Source of the DNA: Gammaproteobacteria bacterium
GTDB lineage: Bacteria > Pseudomonadota > Gammaproteobacteria > Pseudomonadales > Azotimanducaceae
Direction of reading: 5' to 3'
NCBI GenBank assembly: GCA_028818795.1
Contig: JAPPND010000057.1
Span: 1-35,798 of the forward strand
Length of the DNA stretch: 35,798 bases
A program made the position numbers and the translations under genes. This document shows positions 16,236-24,746 of the stretch, one piece after another; the stretch's first letter is position 1; each line of letters starts with the position of its first letter. The notes beneath the pieces are model-generated. The model was not told where the DNA came from. It was given only the letters and a program-made list of their open reading frames with translations, and did no database searches.

Positions 16236-16463
16236 GTGGCTCAGTCGGGGACGAGCATCCGCAACCAGATCCGGACCCTGCGGTTCCACCACGGCGAGAT
16301 GACCCAGCAGCAACTCGCCGACGAGGTCGGTGTCACCCGGCAGACGGTCAACGCGATCGAGGGCGGCAAGTACTCGCCGTCGCTCGAGGTCGCGTTCCGG
16401 ATTGCCCACGTGTTCGGCAAGCCGCTCGAGGATGTGTTTCAGTTCGTAGCTGCGGCTAGGTGA
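16236..16463 (+). CDS. Small XRE-family (Cro/CI-type) transcriptional regulator
   Basis: The GTG at 16236 gives 75 residues that are almost entirely one helix-turn-helix domain. It reads IRTLRFHHGEMTQQQLADEV, then VGVTRQTVNAIEGGKYSPS and FGKPLEDVFQF, the layout of YozG-like short regulators. GGGGGATC upstream of the start serves as ribosome site. It lies directly behind the membrane-protein gene and most likely binds the dyad at the operon promoter and represses both genes; that link is inference. It has no sensor domain, so the signal may come through its membrane partner. Confidence 0.88.
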   Translation: MAQSGTSIRNQIRTLRFHHGEMTQQQLADEVGVTRQTVNAIEGGKYSPSLEVAFRIAHVFGKPLEDVFQFVAAAR

Positions 16464-16509
16464 CGGGAACGTCCACGCCGCGTCACGGACGCGCGAGGAA
16501 CAACGGGCC

Positions 16510-16536
16510 GTAGGGGACGGGCTTGTCCCGTCCCGT
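16510..16536 (+). repeat. Palindromic repeat, GGGACGGG hairpin module alone
   Basis: GTAGGGGACGGG is followed by CTTGTCCCGTCCC. Arms GGGACGGG (16514-16521) and CCCGTCCC (16527-16534) pair perfectly around CTTGT. It is the same hairpin as the right-hand module of the units at 20135 and 33206, in the reverse orientation, and keeps the GTAGGGG boundary. Confidence 0.85.
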
Positions 16537-16823
16537 TGGTTCAGTCAGCGGCCTTCCACCGCCCGCCACCGTTTCATCCCGTTCGCTTGCGATGCTCCGC
16601 CGCCGGCTGGTAGACGGAGATTTCGGCGTCAGGGAACGGGAGCGCACGGTGCGCCGCCTCCGCCTGGGCTCTCCAGCGCTCCCACACCATCATGGCAGGG
16701 GATTGCTTTGAACCGTGCCTAGTACGCGCGCCACGCTGGGCTCGTATCGAATGGGCGGGCGTTGTCGGCGACAAACGCGAGTCGTGGAAATCAGCGGGAA
16801 GGTCAGGGACGCGGATTGGGGGA

Positions 16824-16850
16824 TTGACAGCGGTGTAGCCTGTTGGCTAC
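16824..16850 (+). promoter_or_regulatory. Promoter/operator of the HigBA-like operon
   Basis: A consensus TTGACA at 16824-16829 is the likely -35; the -10 is poor (CTACTT at 16847). A perfect inverted repeat GTAGCC-TGTT-GGCTAC (16835-16850) fills the spacer and ends 9 bp before the toxin ATG. An operator overlapping the core promoter is usual for toxin-antitoxin operons that repress themselves through the antitoxin. Confidence 0.65.
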
Positions 16851-16859
16851 TTTGTGCAG

Positions 16860-17150
16860 ATGCTCGAAGTCCGCAGGACGAAGGTCTTCGCGAGGTGGCT
16901 GGACGGTTTGAGGGACGTTCGCGCCCGGGCGCGCGTGCAGGTTCGCATCGAGCGGCTGGCGGCGGGCAACCCGGGCGACGTGAGGCCCGTGGGCGAAGGC
17001 GTCTCGGAACTGCGCATCGACTACGGTCCCGGGTACCGGGTGTACTACAAGAGGCAGGGCAGCACGGTCGTCGTACTGTTGGCAGGAGGCGACAAGCGCA
17101 CCCAGAGTGACGACATCGAGACGGCCCTGCGGCTGGCTAGGAACCTCTAA
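16860..17150 (+). CDS. HigB/RelE-like toxin of a type II toxin-antitoxin pair
   Basis: The protein has 96 residues from the ATG at 16860; a GTG two codons earlier is also possible. The sequence fits the 'addiction module killer protein' branch (phage Gp49-like) of the RelE superfamily. It has VFARWLDGLRDVRARARVQ near the start, IERLAAGNPGDVRPVGEGV, then SELRIDYGPGYRVYY, and VVVLLAGGDKRTQ near the end. Studied relatives are ribosome-dependent mRNA interferases. The Arg and Tyr of GYRVYY and the GGDK lysine lie where catalytic residues are expected. Toxin before antitoxin is the HigBA order. The antitoxin gene follows after ten bases. Confidence 0.88.
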   Translation: MLEVRRTKVFARWLDGLRDVRARARVQVRIERLAAGNPGDVRPVGEGVSELRIDYGPGYRVYYKRQGSTVVVLLAGGDKRTQSDDIETALRLARNL

Positions 17151-17160
17151 GGAGGACGGC

Positions 17161-17490
17161 ATGACCAAAACCGCTACCGCGCCCTACGACGTTGCCGAGC
17201 ACCTTCGCACGCGCGAGGAGATGGCGGCGTACTTGGAGGCGTCCATCGAGGAGTCGGACGGCGATGCCGCGTTCGTAGCCAAGGCGCTGGGCGACATCGC
17301 CCGCGCTCGGGGTATGGCGCAGGTGGCGTCCGATGCGGGGTTGTCCCGCGAGAGCCTCTACAAAGCGCTCTCGGGAGAGCGCGTCCCGACGTTCGAGACC
17401 GTCCTAAGGGTGGTCGGCGCCCTGGGTCTGAAGCTGCGTGCCGAAGTGCTGGACCCGGACTTCGCCGGGAGTGCGGCGGCGCATCGCTGA
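17161..17490 (+). CDS. HigA-like antitoxin with HTH domain
   Basis: The ATG at 17161 is preceded by GGAGGACGGC. The 109-residue protein begins with the DVAEHLRTREEMAAYLEASI segment characteristic of the 'addiction module antidote' family. A helix-turn-helix follows: DIARARGMAQVASDAGLSRE, SLYKALSGERVPTFETVLRV. It should bind and neutralise the toxin encoded just upstream and repress the operon, probably through GTAGCC-TGTT-GGCTAC at 16835-16850. Both genes appear intact. Confidence 0.9.
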   Translation: MTKTATAPYDVAEHLRTREEMAAYLEASIEESDGDAAFVAKALGDIARARGMAQVASDAGLSRESLYKALSGERVPTFETVLRVVGALGLKLRAEVLDPDFAGSAAAHR

Positions 17491-17579
17491 GCGTTTCTCT
17501 AGCGCGCGCTGCAAGCAATCCCAAGCCCGTCAAGGGACGATTCGTCGGGTCCGACCAGGCCCCCCAACCTTCGGGATCG

Positions 17580-18006
17580 ATGGAAATAAGGGACTACACG
17601 GATTCGGCTGACGACACGGAGATGAGCCGGGTTATCGCGGCCATCCAGTCCGGTCTGCGCGAGCACAATCGGTCCCGGCATGCGGACCCGAATGCGGGCC
17701 GGATCGTTCTGGCGGTGCACGGCGCGGGGCGGGAAGTCGTGGCCGGATTAATCTGCGATGTTGCCTATGGATGGCTGACGGTTGAGACCCTCTGGGTTGA
17801 CGCGAATCATCGGGGCCAGCGACTGGGCAGCCGCCTACTCGCGGCCGGAGAACACCTGGGGAGGGATCGAGGATGTCATGGTGCACCTGACAACCTATAG
17901 CTTTCAGGCGCCGGATTTCTACGAACGCCATGGTTACGAGCGGTTTGGGGAACTCGACGACTACCCGGGGGATCAGTCCTTGGTGTTTCTGCGCAAGAGG
18001 CTCTGA
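17580..18006 (+). pseudogene. GNAT acetyltransferase gene with one frameshift
   Basis: The frame from 17580 gives the first part of a GNAT domain, including the acetyl-CoA-binding region LWVDANHRGQRLGSRLLAAGE and DRGC, then runs out at 17900. The +1 frame carries on with HLTTYSFQAPDFYERHGYE and ends at 18006 with DQSLVFLRKRL, the usual end of this family. The two halves join cleanly at about 17880-17885, where one extra base in GGT GCA, or two missing bases, would explain the break. Repaired, the protein would be about 141 residues. The substrate is unknown. It lies between the toxin-antitoxin pair and the ChaC-like gene, pointing toward the latter. Confidence 0.85.
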
Positions 18007-18045
18007 TGTTGGGGTAACGACCCTCGATGGATCCTCAAGGCGCGC

Positions 18046-18567
18046 CTACCGCAGGCGCTCGACCAGTGCCTCGACGTGGCGGTCCTCTGCGCCAAGGTCG
18101 TTCAACGCCACCGCAAGTTGGAAAATGTAGTCGCGGTTGCTGCCGCTCGGACCGTGCGAGCGAGCGATCTGCGCGACCATGACGTCGATGTCCGCTGGCC
18201 CGAGAAAGGCAGGATTGCCCGGTGGCGCGATGTAGGTCACGCCACTCACGGTGTCATCCCCGGGATGCGCTCCATTGGTCGCGGACAGCCGCATCGTCAC
18301 CGGTACGCGCTCGTAGCCGTTCTTCTCACGGTGGTCGAGATGCTCGAACACCGCTTCGTCGACGCGGTAGGCGGCGCCGACGCACACCGCATCTGTGTCT
18401 TCGACGAGGGTCACCACGCGACCGGGCGCATCCGGCGTGCCGCGGTGGTCGTGGGAGCCCTGCCAGAAACGACGCGCCCAACCGCGAACGTCGGCACGCC
18501 GTCGTTCGTGGTGGGGAAAGTCGACCCGCCAGATCAGCGAGCCGTAGCCGAATACCCAGTGCTGCAC
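18046..18567 (-). CDS. ChaC-like gamma-glutamylcyclotransferase
   Basis: The protein has 173 residues from a GTG at 18567. It opens with VFGYGSLIW, the family's substrate-binding loop, followed by RRFWQGSHDHRGTPDAPGRV and TLVEDTDAVCVGAAYRV. The catalytic glutamate falls in HLDHREKNGYER. These features match the ChaC branch, which splits glutathione to 5-oxoproline and Cys-Gly in the cytoplasm. The C-terminal NRDYIFQLAVAL is also typical. It is divergent from glcD, with only 85 bp between the two starts, so they share a promoter region. Confidence 0.9.
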   Translation of the reverse strand: MQHWVFGYGSLIWRVDFPHHERRRADVRGWARRFWQGSHDHRGTPDAPGRVVTLVEDTDAVCVGAAYRVDEAVFEHLDHREKNGYERVPVTMRLSATNGAHPGDDTVSGVTYIAPPGNPAFLGPADIDVMVAQIARSHGPSGSNRDYIFQLAVALNDLGAEDRHVEALVERLR

Positions 18568-18652
18568 AGTTCAATTTGCGTGCGGAACCCCATCATGGTA
18601 CGACGACACAGGTACGCCGCTCCACGCCGGCAAGCAGGTAACCGTCGAGATC

Positions 18653-20104
18653 ATGTCGAACCCCAAGGTACTCGCTAGGCTCCGCGCCAGTCTGCCAGCG
18701 GCCTCCGTGCTGACCGGCGAGCACGCCGTGCGCCCGTTCGAGACGGACGGCTTGACAGCCATCCGGGAGACCCCCTGGGTCGTTGTCCTGCCCGAGACGG
18801 TGGAACAGGTCCGCGCCGTTCTCGCCATCTGCCGCGAGCACCGCGTGCCCGTGGTGACGCGCGGTGCCGGCACGGGTCTGTCGGGCGGGGCGAGGCCGCT
18901 GAAGGACGGCGTGCTGCTCACCCTGACCAAGATGAGCCGCATCAAGGAGGTCGATCTCGATGCCTGCACGGCGACGTTGGAACCGGGTGTGACCAACCTC
19001 GCCATCAGCGAGGCGGTTCGCGAGCACGGTCTCTACTACGCGCCGGATCCGTCGTCCCAGCTTGCCTGCAGCATCGGCGGCAACGTGGCGGAAAACTCCG
19101 GAGGCGTGCACTGCCTGAAGTACGGGCTCACCGTGCACAACGTGATCGGACTCAAGGTCGAGACCTTCGAGGGCGACGAACTCGTCCTCGGCGGCAAGAT
19201 TTTGGAGTCGCCGGGTCTCGATCTCCTGGCGATCATGATGGGCTCCGAGGGCATGCTCGGCGTGGTTACCGAAGTCACCGTGAAGCTGCTGCCGCTGCCG
19301 GTGGCCAAGACCGTTCTGCTCGGATCCTTCGGCGTCCTCGAAGACGCCGGCCGGGCCGTGGGTGCGATCATCGCCGAGGGCATCATCCCGGCGGGGCTCG
19401 AGATGATGGACAACCCGTCGATCCGGGCCGCGGAGGACTTCGCGGACGCCGGCTATCCCCGGGAAGCCGCAGCGATCCTGCTTTGCGAACTCGACGGCAC
19501 GGCCGACGAAGTGGCCGCCGACGCGCGCCGCGTCCAAGCGGTGCTCACGTTCCACGGTGCGGATGTCCGCCTAGCGACGGATGCCGCTGACCAGGAACGC
19601 CTCTGGAAAGGACGCAAGGCCGCGTTCCCCGCGATGGGCCGTGTTGCGCCGGACTACTACTGCATGGACGGGACGATCCCCCGTGCCAAACTCGCCGAGG
19701 TGCTCAACGGAATCGGCGAGTTGTCGGAGGAATTCGGCCTGCGCGTTGCCAACGTGTTCCACGCCGGCGACGGCAACCTGCACCCGTTGATCCTGTTCGA
19801 CGCCAATGTGCCGGGACAGTTGGAACGGGCCGAGGATCTCGGCGACCGGATCTTGAGGCTCTGCGTGGATGCCGGCGGCACGGTGACCGGTGAACACGGC
19901 GTGGGCGTCGAAAAACTGAACACCATGTGCGTTCAGTTCAACGACGAGGAACTCACCCAGTTCCATGCGCTGAAGGCCGCCTTCGATCCAGATGGACTCA
20001 TGAACCCGGGAAAGGCCATTCCCACCTTGGCGCGGTGCTCGGAACTCGGTGGCATGCGGGTTCACCAAGGGCGTGTTCCGCACCCCGAACTGGAACGGTT
20101 CTAG
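18653..20104 (+). CDS. glcD: Glycolate oxidase, FAD-binding subunit GlcD
   Basis: The 483-residue flavoprotein is of the vanillyl-alcohol-oxidase fold. The FAD-binding half shows VPVVTRGAGTGLSGGARP, YYAPDPSSQLACSIGGNVAE and NSGGVHCLKYGLT. The FAD-linked C-terminal half has FHAGDGNLHPLILFD and TVTGEHGVGVEK, with the catalytic histidines of the family. It oxidises glycolate (or a similar 2-hydroxy acid such as D-lactate) to glyoxylate in a complex with GlcE and GlcF, passing electrons to the quinone pool. The two partner genes follow on the same strand, but a 209-bp repeat-bearing gap separates it from glcE. Confidence 0.93.
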   Translation: MSNPKVLARLRASLPAASVLTGEHAVRPFETDGLTAIRETPWVVVLPETVEQVRAVLAICREHRVPVVTRGAGTGLSGGARPLKDGVLLTLTKMSRIKEVDLDACTATLEPGVTNLAISEAVREHGLYYAPDPSSQLACSIGGNVAENSGGVHCLKYGLTVHNVIGLKVETFEGDELVLGGKILESPGLDLLAIMMGSEGMLGVVTEVTVKLLPLPVAKTVLLGSFGVLEDAGRAVGAIIAEGIIPAGLEMMDNPSIRAAEDFADAGYPREAAAILLCELDGTADEVAADARRVQAVLTFHGADVRLATDAADQERLWKGRKAAFPAMGRVAPDYYCMDGTIPRAKLAEVLNGIGELSEEFGLRVANVFHAGDGNLHPLILFDANVPGQLERAEDLGDRILRLCVDAGGTVTGEHGVGVEKLNTMCVQFNDEELTQFHALKAAFDPDGLMNPGKAIPTLARCSELGGMRVHQGRVPHPELERF

Positions 20105-20134
20105 TGTCACGTCACGATGCAATTGCAGGACATC

Positions 20135-20259
20135 GTAGGGGCGAGGCTTGTCCTCGCCCGTCGGAATTGCGCGTGGCCTCGGTCACACCGTACGAGAATG
20201 CGCCAGCATTCTCGATCGCGCCCACAGGGCGCCCGGGACGGGACAAGCCCGTCCCCTAC
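20135..20259 (+). repeat. Composite palindromic repeat unit inside the glc operon
   Basis: This 125-bp unit runs from GTAGGGG to CCCCTAC. It holds a left hairpin GGGCGAGG-CTTGT-CCTCGCCC, a middle stem CGAGAATGC-GCCA-GCATTCTCG (20193-20214, perfect 9-bp arms), GCGCCCACAGGGCGC, and the right hairpin GGGACGGG-ACAAG-CCCGTCCC. It fills most of the gap between glcD and glcE. The transcript should form three or four stable stems here, which could uncouple or stabilise parts of the operon message. Confidence 0.88.
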
Positions 20260-20313
20260 GGTACATGCCTCGTCGGTCTGCGGCGAAGCCTCGCGGGCGT
20301 TAGAGACGCGTAG

Positions 20314-21330
20314 GTGGACGAAGCGGATCGCATCCAGCTCGCCGTGGCGGAGTGTCGCCGCTTGTCGTCGAGTCTCGCGATCGTCGGGCACGGCAGCAAG
20401 GCGCTGCTTGGGCCGCTCAAGGGTGAGGACACGCTGTCCACGCAGAGCCTGTCGGGGATCATCGACTACCGACCCGAAGAGCTGGTCGTAACCGCTTGGG
20501 CCGGCACGTCGCTCGGCGAACTGACCGAAGCCCTGGCGGAGAAGCGCCAGATGCTGCCCTTCGACCCGCCACGCTTCGACGCTGCCGGGACGCTCGGCGG
20601 CGCATTGGCGAGCGGCCTGTCCGGCCCGGCCCGGCCTTGGCGGGGCAGTGCCCGGGACGCCGTGCTGGGCGTCGAGATCGTCAACGGACGCGGCCAGCGG
20701 CTGCGTTTCGGTGGCAGCGTGATGAAGAACGTGGCGGGCTACGACGTCTCCCGGCTCATGGTCGGTGCCCGGGGCGTGCTTGGCGTCATTCTCTCGGCGA
20801 GCGTGCGGGTGCTACCCATGCCGGCGACCGAGGCAACGCTTGCCGTTAATTGCGACGCCAGGGAAGCCGGACGGCTGGTTCGCGACTGGGCACGCCGACC
20901 GCTTCCGATCACGGCCACGTGCTACTTCGCGAACACACTGCACCTGCGCCTTTCGGGCAGTGCCGCCAGCGTTGCCAGTGCGCGTTCGGCGTTGGGCCTC
21001 GGCGAATCCGGCGACCCGCTGTTGTGGGCCGCCGTGCGCGATCATGCACATCCGTTCTTCGCGGATTCCGCCGGCACAATCACCCGGGTGTCACTGCCGA
21101 GGGGGGCGCGATTCGAGGCCGCAGACGCGTTGATCGAGTGGGGCGGATGTCAAGCCTGGTCGCTTGACGGGTCGATCGAGCCGCCGCAAGGCGCTTTCGC
21201 GACGACGTACTCGCCGGGCCGGCAACCCTCGACCCGCCCGGAGGCCGCCGCTGCGACTGCCAAGGTGACGACGCGCCTGAAGGAGGCCTTCGATCCAAGC
21301 GGCGTACTCAACCCCGGTGTCGAGGTCTAG
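20314..21330 (+). CDS. glcE: Glycolate oxidase, FAD-binding subunit GlcE
   Basis: Starting at the GTG at 20314 gives 338 residues, near the usual 350; no earlier start is supported. It is a shortened relative of GlcD. It has SGIIDYRPEELVVTAWAGTS, DAAGTLGGALASGLSGPARP, RDAVLGVEIVNGRGQRLRFG and NVAGYDVSRLMVGARG, with the FAD-binding motifs, and ends in KEAFDPSGVLNPGVEV, the common FAD-oxidase tail. Its stop codon touches the ATG of glcF with no gap, so translation is coupled. It forms the glycolate oxidase complex with GlcD and the iron-sulfur subunit GlcF. Confidence 0.93.
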   Translation: MDEADRIQLAVAECRRLSSSLAIVGHGSKALLGPLKGEDTLSTQSLSGIIDYRPEELVVTAWAGTSLGELTEALAEKRQMLPFDPPRFDAAGTLGGALASGLSGPARPWRGSARDAVLGVEIVNGRGQRLRFGGSVMKNVAGYDVSRLMVGARGVLGVILSASVRVLPMPATEATLAVNCDAREAGRLVRDWARRPLPITATCYFANTLHLRLSGSAASVASARSALGLGESGDPLLWAAVRDHAHPFFADSAGTITRVSLPRGARFEAADALIEWGGCQAWSLDGSIEPPQGAFATTYSPGRQPSTRPEAAAATAKVTTRLKEAFDPSGVLNPGVEV

Positions 21331-22497
21331 ATGCGTACCGAGATTCCGGAAGCGACCCTCGCCACGGACCGGGGACAACGCGCCAACGCCATCTTGAGGA
21401 GCTGCGTGCATTGCGGCATGTGCAACGCGACCTGTCCGACCTACCAGGTGCGTGGCGATGAATTGGACGGGCCGCGCGGGCGCATCTACCTCATCAAGGG
21501 CCTGCTCGAATCGGGCGAAGCGAACGCCGTGGCGCGGACCCACCTCGACCGCTGCCTGACCTGCCGAGCCTGCGAGACCACCTGTCCCTCCGGGGTACGC
21601 TACGGGGAACTCGCCGAGATCGGTCGCGAGGTTCTCGAAGAGCAACGGCCGAGTCGGGGCCTCTTGCGCCTGCTTCTGCTTGGCATCGTGCCGAATCCGC
21701 GTCTGCTCGCTCCCCTTGTCGCCTTGGCACGGCCGTTTCGACGGCTGCTGCCGCCGCGCCTGCGGCGCCTGCTCACGCCGCCGCCGCGCCATCGGTCCTT
21801 GCTGCGGCGCGGCCGCGTGTTGCTCATGCAGGGCTGCGTGCAGCGCGTTGTAACGCCGGAAGTAAACGCTCACTTAGCCCGGCTGCTGGAAGCGCGGGAC
21901 ATGGCCCCGTTCGTCTCCGAGGCCGAGCAATGCTGCGGGGGCTTGGCCTTGCACTCCGGCAGGACGACGGCCGCACGCTCGCTCATGCGCCGCAACGTGG
22001 GGCAACTGGCAGCGGACGACGTCGATGTGGTCATCTCCACGGCCACCGGCTGCGGAGTGACCCTCAAGGACTACGGGCGGGTGCTGGGCGACGACGCGGC
22101 GATGCGGTTCGCGGCCAAGGTTCGAGACGTGTCGGAAGTGCTGGCCGACTTCGACTTCGCGAAGAACCCGGTCGATGGCCGGGAAGTCGAGACCGTGGCC
22201 TGGCATCCGCCGTGCACCTTGCAGCACGGTCAACGGCTAACGGGATTGGTGGAGAAGATCCTGACAGGGGCGGGCTATCGACTCGTGTCCGTCGCGGATC
22301 GGCATCTCTGCTGCGGATCGGCGGGATCCTACAGCCTGCTGCAGCCAGGCATGGCGTCCGAGCTCAAGGAACGCAAGGCCCGGGCGCTGACGCGGCACGG
22401 TCCTGATGTGATCGCGACCGCGAACATCGGCTGCCAAACGCACCTGGCGGATGCCGTGGGTGTGCCCGTCGTGCATTGGGTCGAACTGCTGCAATAG
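21331..22497 (+). CDS. glcF: Glycolate oxidase, iron-sulfur subunit GlcF
   Basis: The protein has 388 residues. Two 4Fe-4S ferredoxin motifs lie near the start (CVHCGMCNATCP and CLTCRACETTCP), followed by a basic linker. Two cysteine-rich CCG domains complete it (EQCCGGLALHSG and HLCCGSAGSYSLLQP), each with an upstream Cys-containing partner (LLMQGCVQRV, WHPPCTLQH). This is the standard GlcF/LutA-like plan, moving electrons from the flavin subunits to quinone at the membrane face. The ATG follows the glcE stop directly. It converges on the decayed LRR gene, with 22 bp between the ends and no clear terminator. Confidence 0.94.
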   Translation: MRTEIPEATLATDRGQRANAILRSCVHCGMCNATCPTYQVRGDELDGPRGRIYLIKGLLESGEANAVARTHLDRCLTCRACETTCPSGVRYGELAEIGREVLEEQRPSRGLLRLLLLGIVPNPRLLAPLVALARPFRRLLPPRLRRLLTPPPRHRSLLRRGRVLLMQGCVQRVVTPEVNAHLARLLEARDMAPFVSEAEQCCGGLALHSGRTTAARSLMRRNVGQLAADDVDVVISTATGCGVTLKDYGRVLGDDAAMRFAAKVRDVSEVLADFDFAKNPVDGREVETVAWHPPCTLQHGQRLTGLVEKILTGAGYRLVSVADRHLCCGSAGSYSLLQPGMASELKERKARALTRHGPDVIATANIGCQTHLADAVGVPVVHWVELLQ

Positions 22498-22519
22498 CGC
22501 GATGTAGGCGACGGCTCGG

Positions 22520-24688
22520 CTATTCCAAGCGCAACTCGACGGCTGGCCAGGTGGATAGGTTGGTCAAGTGTCCCGTGGGACTCTCCAGCAGGTTCATGAC
22601 CATGACGTACCCGGCGGCTTCGCCCGCAACGAATATGCGCAGCTCCCACTTGCCGGTCCCGTCGCCCAAGGCACCGGCGAGACCCTCGCCATCTCCCGAT
22701 TCAAGCGCTAGGGACGTAAGGGTTCGCGCGGTGCCCGCCGACAACGACAGCGTTGCCGGGCCGCGCTCCGCGCCCTCGTCGTCGACGCCGAAGATAGTGA
22801 TCGCCGCATCCGACTCGCCCCGGTTGACGAGCCGAAGCGAGCTGACTTGGCGCGTGTTGCTCGCCGGATTGAAGAACGGCACGCGCCGTTCGTGCCGGCA
22901 ATCTCGGAACGAGAAGGTACGCTCACTTCGTGCCGCGACCTGACCACCCTCCACTTCATCCGTGGCGCACGTGTCCCGAACGACAAGATCGTGCATGCTC
23001 GTCAGGAATCCGTCCGACGTGCGCACGTAGGCGGACACCGCGAGATCCAACGTGGTCTCGAACTCCAAACGCCACGGCCCTTCGGCGATGCCGGCGGCGC
23101 CTTCGAGCCCTTTTTCGGTATTGCCGGACTCCCAGTCGTCCGAGTTGAAATGCACGGTGTGGCCGACGGGCAACTGCAGGACGAGGGGACCGTACGACGC
23201 GCCCGCGTCGTCGTAACCCCGGATTCGTGCTGTTCCGGCCGTGCTGCCGAGGTTCGCCACCCGCACGAACCCCTGCTGTGTCGGATGCGACGCCGCAGGG
23301 AACATCGGCACGCTGAGGTCGGCGTCGGACGAAGGTCGACAGGTTGGTGAGGTGGTCGGTGGGACTCGACATGAGATTCATGACGTGAATCGCCGCATCG
23401 GCCGAGACCACGAGGCGCCACTTCCCTTCGCCGTCGCCGAGCGACCCGGTCAAGTCTGCCGCGCCGGACTCCAGTTCCGTCGCGTCCAGCGTCCTCGTCG
23501 AAAGCGCCGCCAGCGAGAATCGCACGGGGCCGGCGGCCACACCGCGGTCGTCGACCGCGTACACCGCCACGTCCGTGTCCTCCCCGCTTGGGTTCACCAG
23601 GCGCAGCATGCTTCGCTGCCTGGGGTTGGTTGCCGGGTTGAAGATCGGAACGAAGTGGCCGCCGGCAGCCCGCCCCGACGCCGTGACGGTACGTCCCCTC
23701 AGGTCGTCGAGCCGTTCGTCCGCCGGGTGCCACGGTGCCGTGTCGTGCATGCTGGTGACGAACCCGTCCGAGGTGCGGATGTAGGACAGGACGTCGTGGT
23801 CGGCGGAGGCGTAGACGTCCAGGCTGTCACCGGCCGCCAGGCTGATCGTCGAACGAAGACCCTTGCTCGGGTTGCCCGACACGAGGTCGTCGGAGTTGAA
23901 GTGCCGGGCATTCCGCGCGCCCAACAGCAGGCGGGACGGACCTCCGTCCTGCCCCGACGCGTAGATCCACGCCCTGTCGGAAGCGTCTTGTCTCGATTGG
24001 GGTTCTCCAACGACCGACGATACGACACGGACGAAGCCCTGCCGGAACCCGTCCGGCGCGGGAAAAAACGGCACGCGCCAGCCGCCGCCGGTTATGCTGA
24101 CGCCTCGTTCCCGTATGGCGGCGATGTCGACGGTACGTGCGGTCGCATCGATCGGGTTGGCCCACAGACTCACGCTACGCAGGGACGCCGGTTCGCCAGC
24201 CAGCGGGCTGACATCGGCGACGGCGTTGCCGCCCAAGTCCAGGGACTCCAGGCTCGGCATGCGCGCTGCTAGTCCCACATCGACGATCTCGTTCACCGCG
24301 GCATCCAGGTCTCCAGGTGCCGCAGGCTCTCGACCGAGGCCAGGTCCGCGATCCGGTTGTTCGAGAGATCGAGCGTCCACAATTCCAAATCCGACAACGC
24401 GGACACATCCGTGATCTGGTTGTGCGACAGGTCAAGAAAGAGCGTAAAGGGGATGGCCGAAAGGGGCGAGACGTCCGCTATCCCGTTATCCGAAAGATGG
24501 AGCGAGCCCGAAAACAGGCCCGACAGCGAGGAAACGTCCGACATGCCGTTGCGTGAAAGATCGAGGGTAAGGAGAAGCCCGCCCCTTAGCGGTGACGCGT
24601 CCGAGATATCGTTGTCCGAAAGGTAGATTTCGAGCGCCGAGGTGCCCGACAGTGGTGCCTCATTCCGGTTTGCGACGAAAAACTTCAT
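22520..24688 (-). pseudogene. Leucine-rich-repeat surface protein with two repeated ~250-residue modules; two frameshifts, 5' end missing
   Basis: Three reading frames join into one protein. From the ATG at 24688 come six to seven 22-residue LRRs (LDLSHNQITDVSALSDLELW is one). They pass into the -1 frame near 24309, where one base is lost, and go on with DAAVNEIVDVG. Module A follows (about 24080-23340) and, after a +1 shift near 23332, module B (23328-22520). Each module contains GFVRV, HFNSDD, SGN with KGL, YIRTSDGF or YVRTSDGF with TSMHD, FNPA, LRLVN, LESG, LGDG with GKW, and a final HLTNLST. No signal peptide precedes the first LRR, so the true start has been lost or deleted. Such proteins are normally exported adhesion or binding factors; the function here is unknown. 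Confidence 0.8.
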
Positions 24689-24746
24689 CGGCCAACCCGC
24701 CCGAAGGTCTCTCGTTTCCCCCACGACCCGCGATCGTAGCGCGGGA

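Larger units (their letters stand above)
16464..16859. other. Gene-poor interval with one palindromic repeat and the toxin-antitoxin promoter region
   Basis: This is about 396 bp between the XRE gene and the toxin gene. It contains the GGGACGGG hairpin at 16510-16536, and at its right end the probable promoter/operator of the toxin-antitoxin operon. A 66-codon minus-strand frame (16574-16774, with MMVWERWRAQAEAAHRALP) has a plausible composition but no ribosome site and no recognised family, so I do not call it. Confidence 0.55.

Noticed and set aside
16574-16774. A 66-codon minus-strand frame in the gap before the toxin gene
   Set aside because: Its composition is not absurd, but it has no ribosome site, no family and lies in a repeat-bearing gap.
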